From contig CAIVJW010000054.1 in the NCBI GenBank assembly GCA_903906315.1, forward strand, positions 1 through 64,000: DNA of 64,000 bases. Reading direction: 5' to 3'. Both the position numbers and the translations under genes were made by a program. This stretch comes from an uncultured delta proteobacterium. Its GTDB lineage: Bacteria > Myxococcota_A > Polyangia > Polyangiales > Polyangiaceae. The notes beneath the pieces are model-generated. The model worked only from the letters and a program-made list of their open reading frames with translations. It was not told the DNA's origin and made no database searches. Below are positions 1 to 9,681 of the stretch, one piece after another (position 1 is the stretch's first letter; every line of letters starts with the position of its first letter).

Positions 1-1
1 G

Positions 2-106
2 GGCAAGCCCGTCGACATGGGCGGCTACTACCACCCGGACCACGCGAAGACCGACGCGGCGATGCGCCCGAGCGCGACGCTGAACGCGATCATCGCGGCG
101 ATCTGA
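2..106 (+). CDS. icd: Monomeric NADP-dependent isocitrate dehydrogenase, C-terminal tip (partial)
   Basis: Only the last 34 codons and the TGA stop are inside the window; the gene enters from the left. The peptide carries [13 protein letters not shown] followed by [11 protein letters not shown], which I recognise as the conserved C-terminal end of the monomeric (about 740 aa, IDH-II type) NADP-isocitrate dehydrogenase. That enzyme converts isocitrate to 2-oxoglutarate in the TCA cycle and makes NADPH in the cytosol. The match rests on family memory of a short tail, so the identification is good but the integrity of the rest cannot be judged. The stop is followed by TC, giving the TGATC context common in this window. 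Confidence 0.8.
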   Translation, partial: GKPVDMGGYYHPDHAKTDAAMRPSATLNAIIAAI

Positions 107-243
107 TCCCCCTACCCCATCGGTGTTAGCCGGCGAGGCGCCCGGCGCGCCTGGGATCGGGGGCCTCCCGCCCGGATGCGGGCCAGAGACCCGCGGTCCC
201 GGCGCCACCCCGGCACCCGGAGTCGTTGGCTGACACCCAGGAC

Positions 244-288
244 CCCCTCCCCGGCCCGCTTCCCCCGACTCCGGGGAAGCGGGAGGGG
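244..288. terminator. Strong GC-rich hairpin in the intergenic region
   Basis: An 11-bp perfect inverted repeat, CCCGCTTCCCC at 255-265 and GGGGAAGCGGG at 273-283, encloses a 7-nt loop. A second, overlapping pairing is possible between CCCCTCCC (244-251) and GGGAGGGG (281-288). It lies between the convergent ends of the icd gene and the PLP enzyme gene. There is no T-tract, so it could be a bidirectional terminator, an mRNA-stabilising structure or a dispersed intergenic repeat. The rest of 107-361 shows no coding signal. Confidence 0.5.
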
Positions 289-361
289 ACGAGAGATCCG
301 ACGCGCGCCCGGAGCCGAGCCCTTCTCCCCGGAAACTCGGGGGAATGGGGCCGCTCCGCGC

Positions 362-1852
<1,491 letters not shown>

Positions 1853-1930
1853 CGCGCGGAGCCTACCAGAAGGCGCCAGCCGCCCGCGGCGTCCCTTGCG
1901 AGCGGCGCCCCGGCTTGCTACCCGAGGGGG

Positions 1931-2539
1931 ATGACTTCACCGCGTTTCTTCGGCTTCGCTCGCCGCGCTGCGGCCCCTGCACTCGCCGTGATCGCGATCG
2001 GTGCGCTCTGGCCCGCCACCGCCCGGGCGGACGACGTCCCCGCGAACGGGAAGGTCGAGGTCAAGAAGGTCAAGGTCGACGGCAGCGAGACGCCGAAGTT
2101 CGTCGTGCGCGCCGTCGTCGAGCAGCCGCCGAAGAAGGTGTGGGCCGTGGTGTCCGACTGCGCCCACTACAAGGATCGGCTGCCGCGCGTCGCCGCCTCC
2201 GAGCTCCTGAAGAAGGAGGGCAACGTCCACACGTGCCGGGTCACGATCAAGATGCCCTTCCCGTTCGCGAACCTGACGGCGACGACGGAGGCGACCCACG
2301 AGGAGAGCGACCGCGCGATGAAGCGCAGCTGGAAGCTCGTCCAGGGCGACTACAAGCTCAACACGGGCAGCTGGGAGGTGAAGGCGCTCGACGATGCCGG
2401 CACCAAGAGCCTCGTGACGTACACCGTGCACGCCGAGCCGAACACCTCGGTGCCGGACTGGATCCGCGAGAGCGCGCAGGCGAAGGCGCTGCCCGAGATG
2501 ATCGAGCGCGTGCGCACCGAGTCGGCGAAGATGCCCTGA
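1931..2539 (+). CDS. Secreted START/SRPBCC-like protein
   Basis: The protein is 202 aa. Residues 1-34 form a typical signal peptide (basic start, hydrophobic core, cleavage near TARA-DD). The rest resembles the START/polyketide-cyclase (SRPBCC) lipid-binding fold, with VVEQPPKKVWAVVSDCAHYKD, an AxxxLxKEG strand and a long C-terminal helix ending PEMIERVRTES. Such domains bind hydrophobic ligands; in the periplasm it may carry or sense a lipid. The frame is open far upstream, but ATG 1931 is chosen because the signal peptide starts there and a GAGGGG lies just before it. The next gene starts 9 nt after the stop, so the two are probably co-transcribed. Confidence 0.65.
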   Translation: MTSPRFFGFARRAAAPALAVIAIGALWPATARADDVPANGKVEVKKVKVDGSETPKFVVRAVVEQPPKKVWAVVSDCAHYKDRLPRVAASELLKKEGNVHTCRVTIKMPFPFANLTATTEATHEESDRAMKRSWKLVQGDYKLNTGSWEVKALDDAGTKSLVTYTVHAEPNTSVPDWIRESAQAKALPEMIERVRTESAKMP

Positions 2540-2547
2540 GCGCCCGC

Positions 2548-3738
2548 GTGCGCTCCTCCGTCGCGCTGGCCGTCGCGGCCGCGATCGCCGGCAGCTGCGG
2601 CGACGACGGCCCCGAGGCCGCGCGCGCGATCGAGCTGCACGCGCCCGTCGCGCGGGCGACGGCGATCCCGGCCCCCGCGATCGCGCCGGCGGCCCGCCCG
2701 CAGCTCGACGGCCGCGACTTCCCCGACAAGGTCCTCGCGCTCACGTGGGACGACGGCCCCGACCGGCACACGCTCGAGCTCGCGCGCTACCTCCACGATC
2801 AGCGCGTGCGAGGGACGTTCTTCGTCGTGCGCGCGTGGGTCGACGGCGTGTCCGCGGACCCCGGCGCGGGCGACGGCGTGTTCTCGACCGGCTTCGCGGC
2901 GCTGCCCATCCTCGGCGATCTCGTGCGGCTCGGGCACCGGCTCGGCAACCACACGGGCAATCACGTCCTGCTCACGGCCGTCGCGCCGAGCGAGGCGGCG
3001 CGCCAGCTCCGCGAAAACCAGGCCGCGATCGCGCCGTTCGTGGGATCGGGCCCCCGCATGTTCCGCGCACCGGGCGGCGCGTGGGGCGCGGCGGCCTCGG
3101 CCGCGATTGCGGAGGACGCCGACCTCCGCGAGGCGTGGGGGCCGTTCCGGTGGGACCTCGACGGCAAGGACTGGGAGGGCTCGCGGTGGTGCCGGTCGGA
3201 CGCGCCGGCGACGGAGTGCGAGGCCGGCGCGCCGGGCGGCGAGCGGCGCGTGAAGCCCTCGGTGGTCGCGGCGCGCTACCTCGCGCAGATCGAGCGCGCG
3301 AGGCACGGCATCGTGCTCTTGCACGACCGCGTCGGGCACGTCGGGTCGCGCTACGCGGTCGACGTCGCGCGCGCGCTCGTCCCCGCGCTGCGCGCGCGCG
3401 GCTACGTGTTCGCGGCGCCGCGGCTCCACTTCCAGACGCCCGCGCCCGCGGCAGGCCCGTTCGCGCCCAAGGCGCCCGCCGCGGACGGCGCCGCCCACGG
3501 CGACCTCAACGGCGACGGGCACGCCGACCGCTGTGATCGCAGCGCGCGCGGCGTGGTCTGCGCGCTGGCGACGCCCGCCGGCCTCACGAGCGAGAGCCTG
3601 TGGCTCGATCGCGACGACCCGGGAGCCTCCGCGATCGTCGACGCTTCGTCGATCGCGCTCGAGGACCTCGACGGCGACGGGCGCGCCGACCTCTGCGCGC
3701 CCGCCGGCGCCGACCGCGTCTGCGCGCGCGCGCCGTGA
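2548..3738 (+). CDS. Polysaccharide deacetylase lipoprotein with C-terminal calcium-loop repeats
   Basis: The 396-aa product starts at GTG 2548 with a short hydrophobic leader ending AGSC (C17), a probable lipobox. The NodB/CE4 domain shows all main motifs: TWDDGP with the catalytic and metal aspartates D68-D69, the metal pair in HTGNH (H135, H139), RAPGGAWG, DLDGKDW and GIVLLHD. It should therefore remove acetyl groups from a GlcNAc-type polysaccharide such as peptidoglycan, chitin or exopolysaccharide, at the cell surface. The C-terminus has two DxDGDG-type loops (DLNGDGHAD and DLDGDGRAD) like FG-GAP/VCBS or dockerin calcium loops. These are unusual for this family and may bind calcium or mediate attachment. 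Confidence 0.85.
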   Translation: MRSSVALAVAAAIAGSCGDDGPEAARAIELHAPVARATAIPAPAIAPAARPQLDGRDFPDKVLALTWDDGPDRHTLELARYLHDQRVRGTFFVVRAWVDGVSADPGAGDGVFSTGFAALPILGDLVRLGHRLGNHTGNHVLLTAVAPSEAARQLRENQAAIAPFVGSGPRMFRAPGGAWGAAASAAIAEDADLREAWGPFRWDLDGKDWEGSRWCRSDAPATECEAGAPGGERRVKPSVVAARYLAQIERARHGIVLLHDRVGHVGSRYAVDVARALVPALRARGYVFAAPRLHFQTPAPAAGPFAPKAPAADGAAHGDLNGDGHADRCDRSARGVVCALATPAGLTSESLWLDRDDPGASAIVDASSIALEDLDGDGRADLCAPAGADRVCARAP

Positions 3739-3764
3739 TCGCTCGCTCGCCCTCGCGGGCGGGC

Positions 3765-3770
3765 TATGCT
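3765..3770 (+). promoter_or_regulatory. Candidate -10 element, GT2 gene
   Basis: TATGCT ends 11 nt before the ATG at 3782, and no Shine-Dalgarno is visible between them. If transcription starts about 7 nt downstream of the hexamer, the mRNA leader would be only a few nucleotides. The same arrangement recurs before several genes in the window. No convincing -35 is seen. Confidence 0.4.
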
Positions 3771-3781
3771 GCGCCCCGACC

Positions 3782-4492
3782 ATGGCCGTCGCCGTCCTGA
3801 TGCCCGTCTTCGACGAGGTGGCCGCGCTGCGGCGCACCCTCGCGGGCCTGCGCGACGTCGCCGCCGAGCTCGGCGGCGTGACGGTCTTCCTCGTCGACGA
3901 CGGCAGCGAGATCCCGGTCGCACCGGACGCGCTGCCGCCTCCCACGCCTTCGTTCCGCATCGTCGTCGCGCGCCACGGGGTCAACCTCGGGCAAGGCGCC
4001 GCGATCGAGACGGCGCGGCAAATCGCGCTAGCGGACGGCGATTTCGCGGCGTACGTGACCATGGACTCGGACGGTCAGCACGGCGCCGAGGACGCGGTCG
4101 CGCTCGCCCGCGCCGTCGAGGGAGGAGCGGACGTGGCGTTCGGCAACCGCTTCCTCGGCGGCTCGCGCGTGCCGTTCGTGCGCGCGATCGTGCTGGCGGC
4201 GGCGCGCACGTTCGAGCGCCACCTGACCGGGCTCCGCCTCGCGGACGCGCACAACGGGCTGCGCGCCTTCAGCCGTCGCGCGCTCGAGCGCGTGCCCATC
4301 CGCCAGAATCGCATGGCGCACGCGACCGAGATCAAGCAGCGCGTCGCGCGCGCGGGCCCGCTCGCGGTCGTCGAGGTGCCGGTGACGGTCCGCTACACGG
4401 CCGAGACGCTCGCGAAGGGGCAGAGCTCGCTCGGCGCGGTCGTGATCCTGCGCGACCTCGCGCAGCAGTACCTCTTCGGAGAGGCCGAGTGA
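3782..4492 (+). CDS. Family 2 glycosyltransferase
   Basis: The 236-aa protein is a GT-A fold family 2 transferase of the dolichyl-phosphate mannose/glucose synthase type. It shows the start motif MPVFDE, the nucleotide-binding FLVDDGS (D39, D40) and the metal-binding MDSDGQHG (D95, D97). It likely transfers a sugar from a nucleotide sugar to a polyprenyl phosphate or to a surface glycan at the inner face of the membrane. It has no membrane segments of its own. The next gene, a small DUF2304 membrane protein, overlaps its stop by 4 nt (GTGA), so the two are translationally coupled. The frame is open upstream, but only ATG 3782 gives the family N-terminus. Confidence 0.85.
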   Translation: MAVAVLMPVFDEVAALRRTLAGLRDVAAELGGVTVFLVDDGSEIPVAPDALPPPTPSFRIVVARHGVNLGQGAAIETARQIALADGDFAAYVTMDSDGQHGAEDAVALARAVEGGADVAFGNRFLGGSRVPFVRAIVLAAARTFERHLTGLRLADAHNGLRAFSRRALERVPIRQNRMAHATEIKQRVARAGPLAVVEVPVTVRYTAETLAKGQSSLGAVVILRDLAQQYLFGEAE

Positions 4493-4839
4493 CGCTCGCG
4501 TCCGCCGCGCTCCTCGCGCTCGTGCTCGGGCTGCTCGCGTACGACGTCGCCACGATCCGCGGCAAGCGCGGGCGCTATCTGCTCGTCGAGGCCGCGGCGT
4601 TCCTCGTCGGGGGGTTCTTCATCGCGTTCCCGGAGCGGGCCACGGCGATAGCGCACCTCGTCGGCATCGGGCGCGGCGTCGACTTCTTCCTCTATCCGAT
4701 CGTGATCTGGCTGGTCCGCGAGTCGCTCCTGTCGCGGCGCCGCCGCCTCGAGGACGCCGAGCGCCTGACCCAGGCCGTGCGAGCGCTGGCGGTCGCCGAA
4801 GCGCGAGCGGTCGAAGCCCGCGAGCCGCGCGATCGCTGA
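4489..4839 (+). CDS. DUF2304 small membrane protein
   Basis: This 116-aa protein starts at a GTG overlapping the previous stop. It has about three membrane segments: residues 2-19, the stretch around VEAAAFLVGGFFIAF, and the stretch around VDFFLYPIVIWLV. A charged C-terminal tail follows, rich in Arg, Glu and Ala and probably helical or coiled-coil. This matches DUF2304, a family regularly found directly after GT2 glycosyltransferases. It is thought to help anchor them or to act in polyprenyl-linked sugar handling. The biochemical role is unknown. The stop context is TGATC, and a convergent gene ends a few bases away. Confidence 0.75.
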   Translation: MTLASAALLALVLGLLAYDVATIRGKRGRYLLVEAAAFLVGGFFIAFPERATAIAHLVGIGRGVDFFLYPIVIWLVRESLLSRRRRLEDAERLTQAVRALAVAEARAVEAREPRDR

Positions 4840-4846
4840 TCCGCGA

Positions 4847-6361
4847 TCACTCGATCGGGCGAAAGCCCTCGCAATCGCCCGGCTCCTGCGCCTCCTTGAG
4901 CGCGTACCGCCGGCCGTGGAAGCGCGCCGCCCAGAGCAGGGCCCACGGCTCGCGCTTCGTGCAGACCCTGTCGCCGTCGCGCACGCCCGCGAGCGCGCCC
5001 TCGGGGACCTCCTCGCGCACGAGGTCCGCGAACGAGGTGCCGGACGGATAGGCGTAGCCCGCGCGCGTGACCGCGAGGACGACGCCGAGCGCCGCGACCG
5101 CGACGACGCCGAGCGAGCGCGGCCCGAGGAGCGCGTCGAGGACGCTCGCGCGCGGCGCGTCGACGCCCACGCGGGCGCGGTCCTCGGCGGCCGCGCACGC
5201 GAGCCACAGGCAGATCGCGACGAGGACGATCATCCAGTCGAGGTAGTAGCGGAGCTCGTGCGACTGGGGCAGCACCGAGGTCACGACGGTGATCAGGCCG
5301 AAGCCGGCCGCGGCCGCGCGGGCGCGCCGATCGCGCCGGCCGCGCGCGACGAGCGCCCCGAAGGCCGCGAGGAGCGCGACGACGTATCCATTGAAGAAGC
5401 CGCCCACGCGACTGCCGTCGTCGTCGTCCATCCACTGGTCCACCGTCCAGCGGCGCCGGCTCGTGAACGGGCGTATCCGCAGCTCGAGCAGCGAGGCCGC
5501 GAACCGCACCGGGCGCGGCGCGCGTTCGAGCCACGCGGGCGACGCGGCGTAGGGCGTGTCGGCGCCCGGCAGGACGTGGCCCGCGACGCGGAGCTCCACG
5601 GGGTAGAACGGATTGCCGTGCCGGACGACGTTCTTGAGCGGTGTCGCGAACACGATCGGCAGCGCGAGGACGATCGCCACCGCGAGCCTACGCGCGCGCG
5701 CCCGATCGGCCCCCGGGCCGGCCCGGAGCGGGCGGACGAGGCGCGCGCCGATCGCCGCGAGGGCGACGATCAGCACGGGGTGCGTCTGAAACTTCATGTT
5801 GGCGGCGACGGCGGCGCAGCCGATCGCGATCGCGAAAGTCCTCGCGTCGGGGACCTCGACGCGCGCGTGCGCCTCGATCGCCAGCAGCACCACGACGGAT
5901 GCCGCCACGTTCGCGGGCAGGTCGACGTAGGCCGACGTCGCGTGCACGTGCACGAGCGGGATCGCGAGCAGCCCGAGGATCGAGGGCGCGAGGGGCACGC
6001 GGAAGCGCGCGCGCAGGAACCAGGCGAAGAGCGGGACGGCCGCGAACGCGACCAGGTTCACGCTCTCGGCGCGACCGGTGATCCGCCAAAGCACACCCTG
6101 CGCGAGCTCGGCGAGCAGCGGAAAGCCCTCGAAACGTGCCTGGTTCATGCGGTGCAGCGCGTACTCGTCCGGGCCGATCACGCCGCCGAGCCGCGCGGCG
6201 AAGGGCAGGTGGTAGTAGCCGACGTCCCACGCGCGCGACATGTCGTGCAGCGCCGCTCCGAGCATCGGGACCAGGACCGACGCCGCGGCGACGGCGAGCA
6301 CCGCGTCCAGCACGCGCCCGAGCGCGCTCGCGGTGGGTTGCTGGGCCTTCGGCGCGATCAT
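4847..6361 (-). CDS. Polytopic membrane protein, GT-C glycosyltransferase-like
   Basis: The 504-aa product is a multi-pass inner-membrane protein with roughly ten or more hydrophobic segments. Near the first outer loop it has DMSRAWDVGYYHLPF. An acidic residue followed by a tyrosine/histidine patch after the first membrane helix is typical of GT-C enzymes, which use polyprenyl-phosphate sugars. A long hydrophilic stretch precedes the last helices, and the C-terminal 60 residues are soluble with two cysteines. It may use the product of the neighbouring GT2/DUF2304 pair as donor. The acceptor is unknown, and the family could also be an oligosaccharide repeat-unit polymerase. ATG 6361 is preferred over upstream in-frame starts because those would add about 80 Arg-rich residues. 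Confidence 0.65.
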   Translation of the reverse strand: MIAPKAQQPTASALGRVLDAVLAVAAASVLVPMLGAALHDMSRAWDVGYYHLPFAARLGGVIGPDEYALHRMNQARFEGFPLLAELAQGVLWRITGRAESVNLVAFAAVPLFAWFLRARFRVPLAPSILGLLAIPLVHVHATSAYVDLPANVAASVVVLLAIEAHARVEVPDARTFAIAIGCAAVAANMKFQTHPVLIVALAAIGARLVRPLRAGPGADRARARRLAVAIVLALPIVFATPLKNVVRHGNPFYPVELRVAGHVLPGADTPYAASPAWLERAPRPVRFAASLLELRIRPFTSRRRWTVDQWMDDDDGSRVGGFFNGYVVALLAAFGALVARGRRDRRARAAAAGFGLITVVTSVLPQSHELRYYLDWMIVLVAICLWLACAAAEDRARVGVDAPRASVLDALLGPRSLGVVAVAALGVVLAVTRAGYAYPSGTSFADLVREEVPEGALAGVRDGDRVCTKREPWALLWAARFHGRRYALKEAQEPGDCEGFRPIE

Positions 6362-6636
6362 GGGCGCAGACTCTAGAGCGCGCGCAGGAATTGGTGAAAC
6401 ATGAACGCGAGAAGGACGCGGAGGCGACCTCGGACTCGCTGCCTCCTCGCCTTCTTTGGAAGGCCACTCTTCGTTGTGCGCGGGCCCTTCGCCGAGGCCC
6501 GGGCGCCGGCGGGCTCGTCGCGCGGCGGCGGTTCCGTGCCGGCGGACGGAACGCGCTTCAGATCTCGACTGGCGCGCGCTAACTAACACCGGGTGGCGCA
6601 CGCGCCACGCAGGTCGCCTCCCCCGAGACCCCCTCC

Positions 6637-8037
6637 TTGGCCCGCCGCCTCCTCTCCCTCGCCGCGCTCGGCTCCGCGATCGCCCTCGGCGGTCCGGCGC
6701 GCGCCGAGGACGCGCTGGCAGCGAAGGTCGCAGCGCCCGCGGAGGCGCCCCTGGCCGAAGCTCGCCCGATCTCGCCCCCCGCGGCTGCCGCGCGACCTCC
6801 CGCGATCCCCACGAGCGGCCTCGATCGCGCGCCCGTCGAGCCCGGCGACCCGGCGCGCGGCGCCGCGAGCGTGCTCCTCTACCCGCCGCGTCGCATCGTC
6901 GAGCTCGTGTTCGTGGCGACGGGCACCGCCGCCGGCCTCGTGCGCGACGAGCAGTTCGTGCCCCGCATCGACGAGATCCTGTCGCCGAAGCCCGGCGAGG
7001 TCAGCGTCTTCCCGTTCATGTTCTTCGAGTCCGGCCGGGCCCCGAGCCTCGGCGCGAAGATGATCGCCGTCGGCCAGAACGCCGCCGCCAGCTTCGCGGC
7101 CGGCTACGGGCCGCCGCAGGACGGCCTCGCCGAGGGCCGCATCCGCATCGCCGCGCCGCGCCCCCTGCCCACCGTGGGCAGCCTCGAGGCGCTCTTCGAC
7201 CGGCGCACGCAGCTCACCTACCTCGGCGTCGGCCAGAGCCCGGCGAGCGACCGACGCAACCAGTTCACGCCCGGCCTCGAGGGCGGGAGCGCGCGCTACC
7301 TCGAGCAGCGCGTGCGCGTCATCGGCAGCCTGGGCGTGCGCGCCGCCGCCGACCTGTCCGTCTTTCTCTCGACGAGCTACGTGCACAGCCGCACCGACGA
7401 GTCGCCCTACGACGACGAGCTGTCGCTGAAGGACGTGTTCGTCGCCGGCACGGTCCCTGGCGTCGGCAGCACGAACCTCGTCTACTCGGAGCTCGCGACG
7501 CGGCTCGACACGCGCAAGACGCTCGGCCGCCCCTCGCCCGGCGCGCTCATCGAGGGCTACGGCGGCGTCGGCAAGGCGCCGGACTCGCGCGTCGCGTACT
7601 TCCGCGCAGGCGCCGTGTTCGGGGGCTACCTGCCCGTCGTGCGGCGGTCGAACATCCTGGGGATCCGGCTCGTCGTCGACGGGCTCGCGACCCTGTCGAG
7701 CGAGCCCATCCCGTTCGCCTCGCTCCTGCGCCAGCCCGAGTTCCGAGGCATGGACAACCGCCGCGATCGCATGTCGGCGGTCGCGTCGATCGACTACCGC
7801 TGGGCCTTCGCGCGCTACGTCGGCGCGCGCCTGTTCGTCGACGGGGCGACGGTCGGCGAGGGCCCGATCCAGCTCGTCACGGTCGCGCCGCGGCCGGCGT
7901 TCGGGTTCGGCATCGACCTCTTCAGCCGGGCGACCGAGATCGGCCAGGCCGCCATCTCGTGGAGCCCCGACGGCGTTCGGCTGCTCCTCTCGTTCGGCGT
8001 CTCCACCTCCACGCACGACCGCCAGCACAGCTACTGA
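6637..8037 (+). CDS. Omp85/BamA-like outer-membrane beta-barrel protein
   Basis: The 466-aa protein probably starts at TTG 6637 and has a signal peptide ending near PARA-ED. A Pro/Ala-rich linker (residues 30-75) is followed by a segment with PPRRIVELVFVATGTAAG. The C-terminal two thirds alternate short aromatic/hydrophobic strands and loops, typical of a 16-strand surface-antigen (Omp85) barrel. The C-terminal end is Tyr, as expected for an outer-membrane sorting signal. No clear POTRA repeats are present, so it is a short family member rather than the essential BamA. The next lipoprotein gene begins 1 nt after the stop, indicating one operon. Substrate and function are unknown. Confidence 0.55.
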   Translation: MARRLLSLAALGSAIALGGPARAEDALAAKVAAPAEAPLAEARPISPPAAAARPPAIPTSGLDRAPVEPGDPARGAASVLLYPPRRIVELVFVATGTAAGLVRDEQFVPRIDEILSPKPGEVSVFPFMFFESGRAPSLGAKMIAVGQNAAASFAAGYGPPQDGLAEGRIRIAAPRPLPTVGSLEALFDRRTQLTYLGVGQSPASDRRNQFTPGLEGGSARYLEQRVRVIGSLGVRAAADLSVFLSTSYVHSRTDESPYDDELSLKDVFVAGTVPGVGSTNLVYSELATRLDTRKTLGRPSPGALIEGYGGVGKAPDSRVAYFRAGAVFGGYLPVVRRSNILGIRLVVDGLATLSSEPIPFASLLRQPEFRGMDNRRDRMSAVASIDYRWAFARYVGARLFVDGATVGEGPIQLVTVAPRPAFGFGIDLFSRATEIGQAAISWSPDGVRLLLSFGVSTSTHDRQHSY

Positions 8038-8038
8038 C

Positions 8039-9652
8039 ATGCGCCCCCTCCGCCTCGCCCACACGATCTCGGTCGCGATCGCGATCGTCGCCGGCACGCC
8101 CGCGTGCACGCGCCTGCCGGCCCGGTTCACCGACGCGCCGCCGGTGCGAGACGCTGGCGACGACTCGCCGATCCCGCAGCCGAAGCCGCTCGAGCCGCTC
8201 GACGCCGTCTACATGACCGAGGCGTACCTCCGCCGGCCGCTCGTCGAGGCGCTCGAGCCCGAGCGCATTCCCGACGCGCGCGACGTCAACGCACAGGACG
8301 AGGTGCCGCGATCGAGCTGGTTTCGCCCCACGGCCCCGGACGCGCCGGGCGAGCCCCTCCACGCGCCCACGCACGGTTCGCCGGTCTCGCCGCTCGCGGC
8401 TCCGGCGACCGACCTCGCCGACGACGCGCTGACCGTGCGCGACGCGCGCGGCGTCGCGTACCTCCTCGTGCGCGATCCGCCCGATCGCCCCGAGATGGCC
8501 ACGGGCGCGTCGGTCGTGGCGAGCCACCTCCTGCGCGCGCTCGGCTGGCGCACGGCCGACACGACGATCCTCGAGATCGGGCGCAAGGACGTCGTGCCCA
8601 CGCCGCCGGCGCCGCGCGCGAGCGCGCCCGTCTCCGCGGCGCCGTACGAGGCCGCGGTAGAGGCGTTCTTCCACCCGCCGAAGGGCCCGGCCGCGGACCG
8701 GCTGCGCGTCGCGGCGATCGAGTGGCCCCCCGGGGTCGATCTCGGCCCGACCCCGGCGCTCGGCACCCGCGCGGACGACGCGAACGACACGGTCGCGCAC
8801 ACCGATCGTCGCACGCTGCGCGCGCTCGGCACGGTCGGGTCGTGGCTCCGGCTGCGGCGATTCGGGCCCTCCACGCTGCGCGACGTGTACGTCGGCGCGC
8901 CCGGCCAGGGGCACGTCGTCCACGCCCTGGTCCGCCTCGACGCGGCGCTCGGCGCCAGGTCGGTCGTGCGGCCGCAGGATCCGAACGAGCACGACCCCGA
9001 GGAGTTCGACTCCGTGCGCGACTTCTTCACGCTCGGCCTCGCGTCGCCGGTGCGCGCCCCGACGCAGACGCGCTGGCCGGCCCTCGGTGACCTCGACGAC
9101 CGCCTCCTGCCCCAGGACGCGCGCCCCTCCCCTCCCCTCGATCCCGTCGACCGCGCGCTCGCCCCCGACGCATACTGGGCGGCCAAGCGGATCGCCGCGC
9201 TCCCGACCGCGACGATCGCCGCAGCGATCGACGCGGGGCGATACCACGACCCGCACGTCCGCGCCGAGCTCCTGCGCCTGCTCGAGGCGCGCCGCGCGCT
9301 CGTCGTCGCGCGCGCCATGGCGGCGGTGACCCCGTGCGAGGTCGACCGCGTCGAGCCCCGCCGCGCCGTCCTGCGCGACGAGGCCCTGCTGCACCGGGCC
9401 GCCGACGCCGCGTCGACGGCGTATTCCGTGACCGTGCTCGACGGGGCGGGCCACGCCCTCGCGCCCGCGGTCGGGGCGCGCGCGGAGGCGGCGCGCGTCC
9501 TCGTCGATCTCGGCCCCGCAATCGACGCGCGCGCTCCCTACTTCGTGGTCGCGGTCGTCGCGTTCCGCGCGGGCAAGGCCGCGCCGCGGCGCTTCGAGGC
9601 CCACTTCACCGGCGGCCCGAGCGGTCCGCGCCTGATCGGCGTCCGGCATTGA
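8039..9652 (+). CDS. Hypothetical lipoprotein
   Basis: The 537-aa protein has a lipoprotein signal with TPAC (C23). I cannot name the family firmly. The segment VNAQDEVPRSSWF, followed by a beta-rich stretch ending GVAYLLVRDPPDRPEMAT and then VVASHLLRALGW, resembles large uncharacterised proteins in Acidobacteria and Myxococcota whose core has a kinase-like (HipA-like) look. No catalytic aspartate/DFG pair is evident here. The C-terminal 100 residues are beta-rich. It is co-transcribed with the upstream barrel protein gene, which suggests a shared envelope role. Start ATG 8039 follows the previous stop directly. Confidence 0.6.
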   Translation: MRPLRLAHTISVAIAIVAGTPACTRLPARFTDAPPVRDAGDDSPIPQPKPLEPLDAVYMTEAYLRRPLVEALEPERIPDARDVNAQDEVPRSSWFRPTAPDAPGEPLHAPTHGSPVSPLAAPATDLADDALTVRDARGVAYLLVRDPPDRPEMATGASVVASHLLRALGWRTADTTILEIGRKDVVPTPPAPRASAPVSAAPYEAAVEAFFHPPKGPAADRLRVAAIEWPPGVDLGPTPALGTRADDANDTVAHTDRRTLRALGTVGSWLRLRRFGPSTLRDVYVGAPGQGHVVHALVRLDAALGARSVVRPQDPNEHDPEEFDSVRDFFTLGLASPVRAPTQTRWPALGDLDDRLLPQDARPSPPLDPVDRALAPDAYWAAKRIAALPTATIAAAIDAGRYHDPHVRAELLRLLEARRALVVARAMAAVTPCEVDRVEPRRAVLRDEALLHRAADAASTAYSVTVLDGAGHALAPAVGARAEAARVLVDLGPAIDARAPYFVVAVVAFRAGKAAPRRFEAHFTGGPSGPRLIGVRH

Positions 9653-9668
9653 CCTCGCGCGCACCTGC

Positions 9669-9674
9669 TACGCT
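9669..9674 (+). promoter_or_regulatory. Candidate -10 element, phosphodiester glycosidase gene
   Basis: TACGCT ends 7 nt before ATG 9682. No ribosome-binding site is visible, so the transcript may be leaderless. The element suggests an independent promoter within the 6637-10764 gene group. Confidence 0.4.
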
Positions 9675-9681
9675 CACTGCC

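Noticed and set aside
8039-9652. Calling the lipoprotein a HipA-type kinase
   Set aside because: No catalytic Asp, Asn or DFG-like motifs can be placed and the protein is exported. Only a vague fold resemblance remains.
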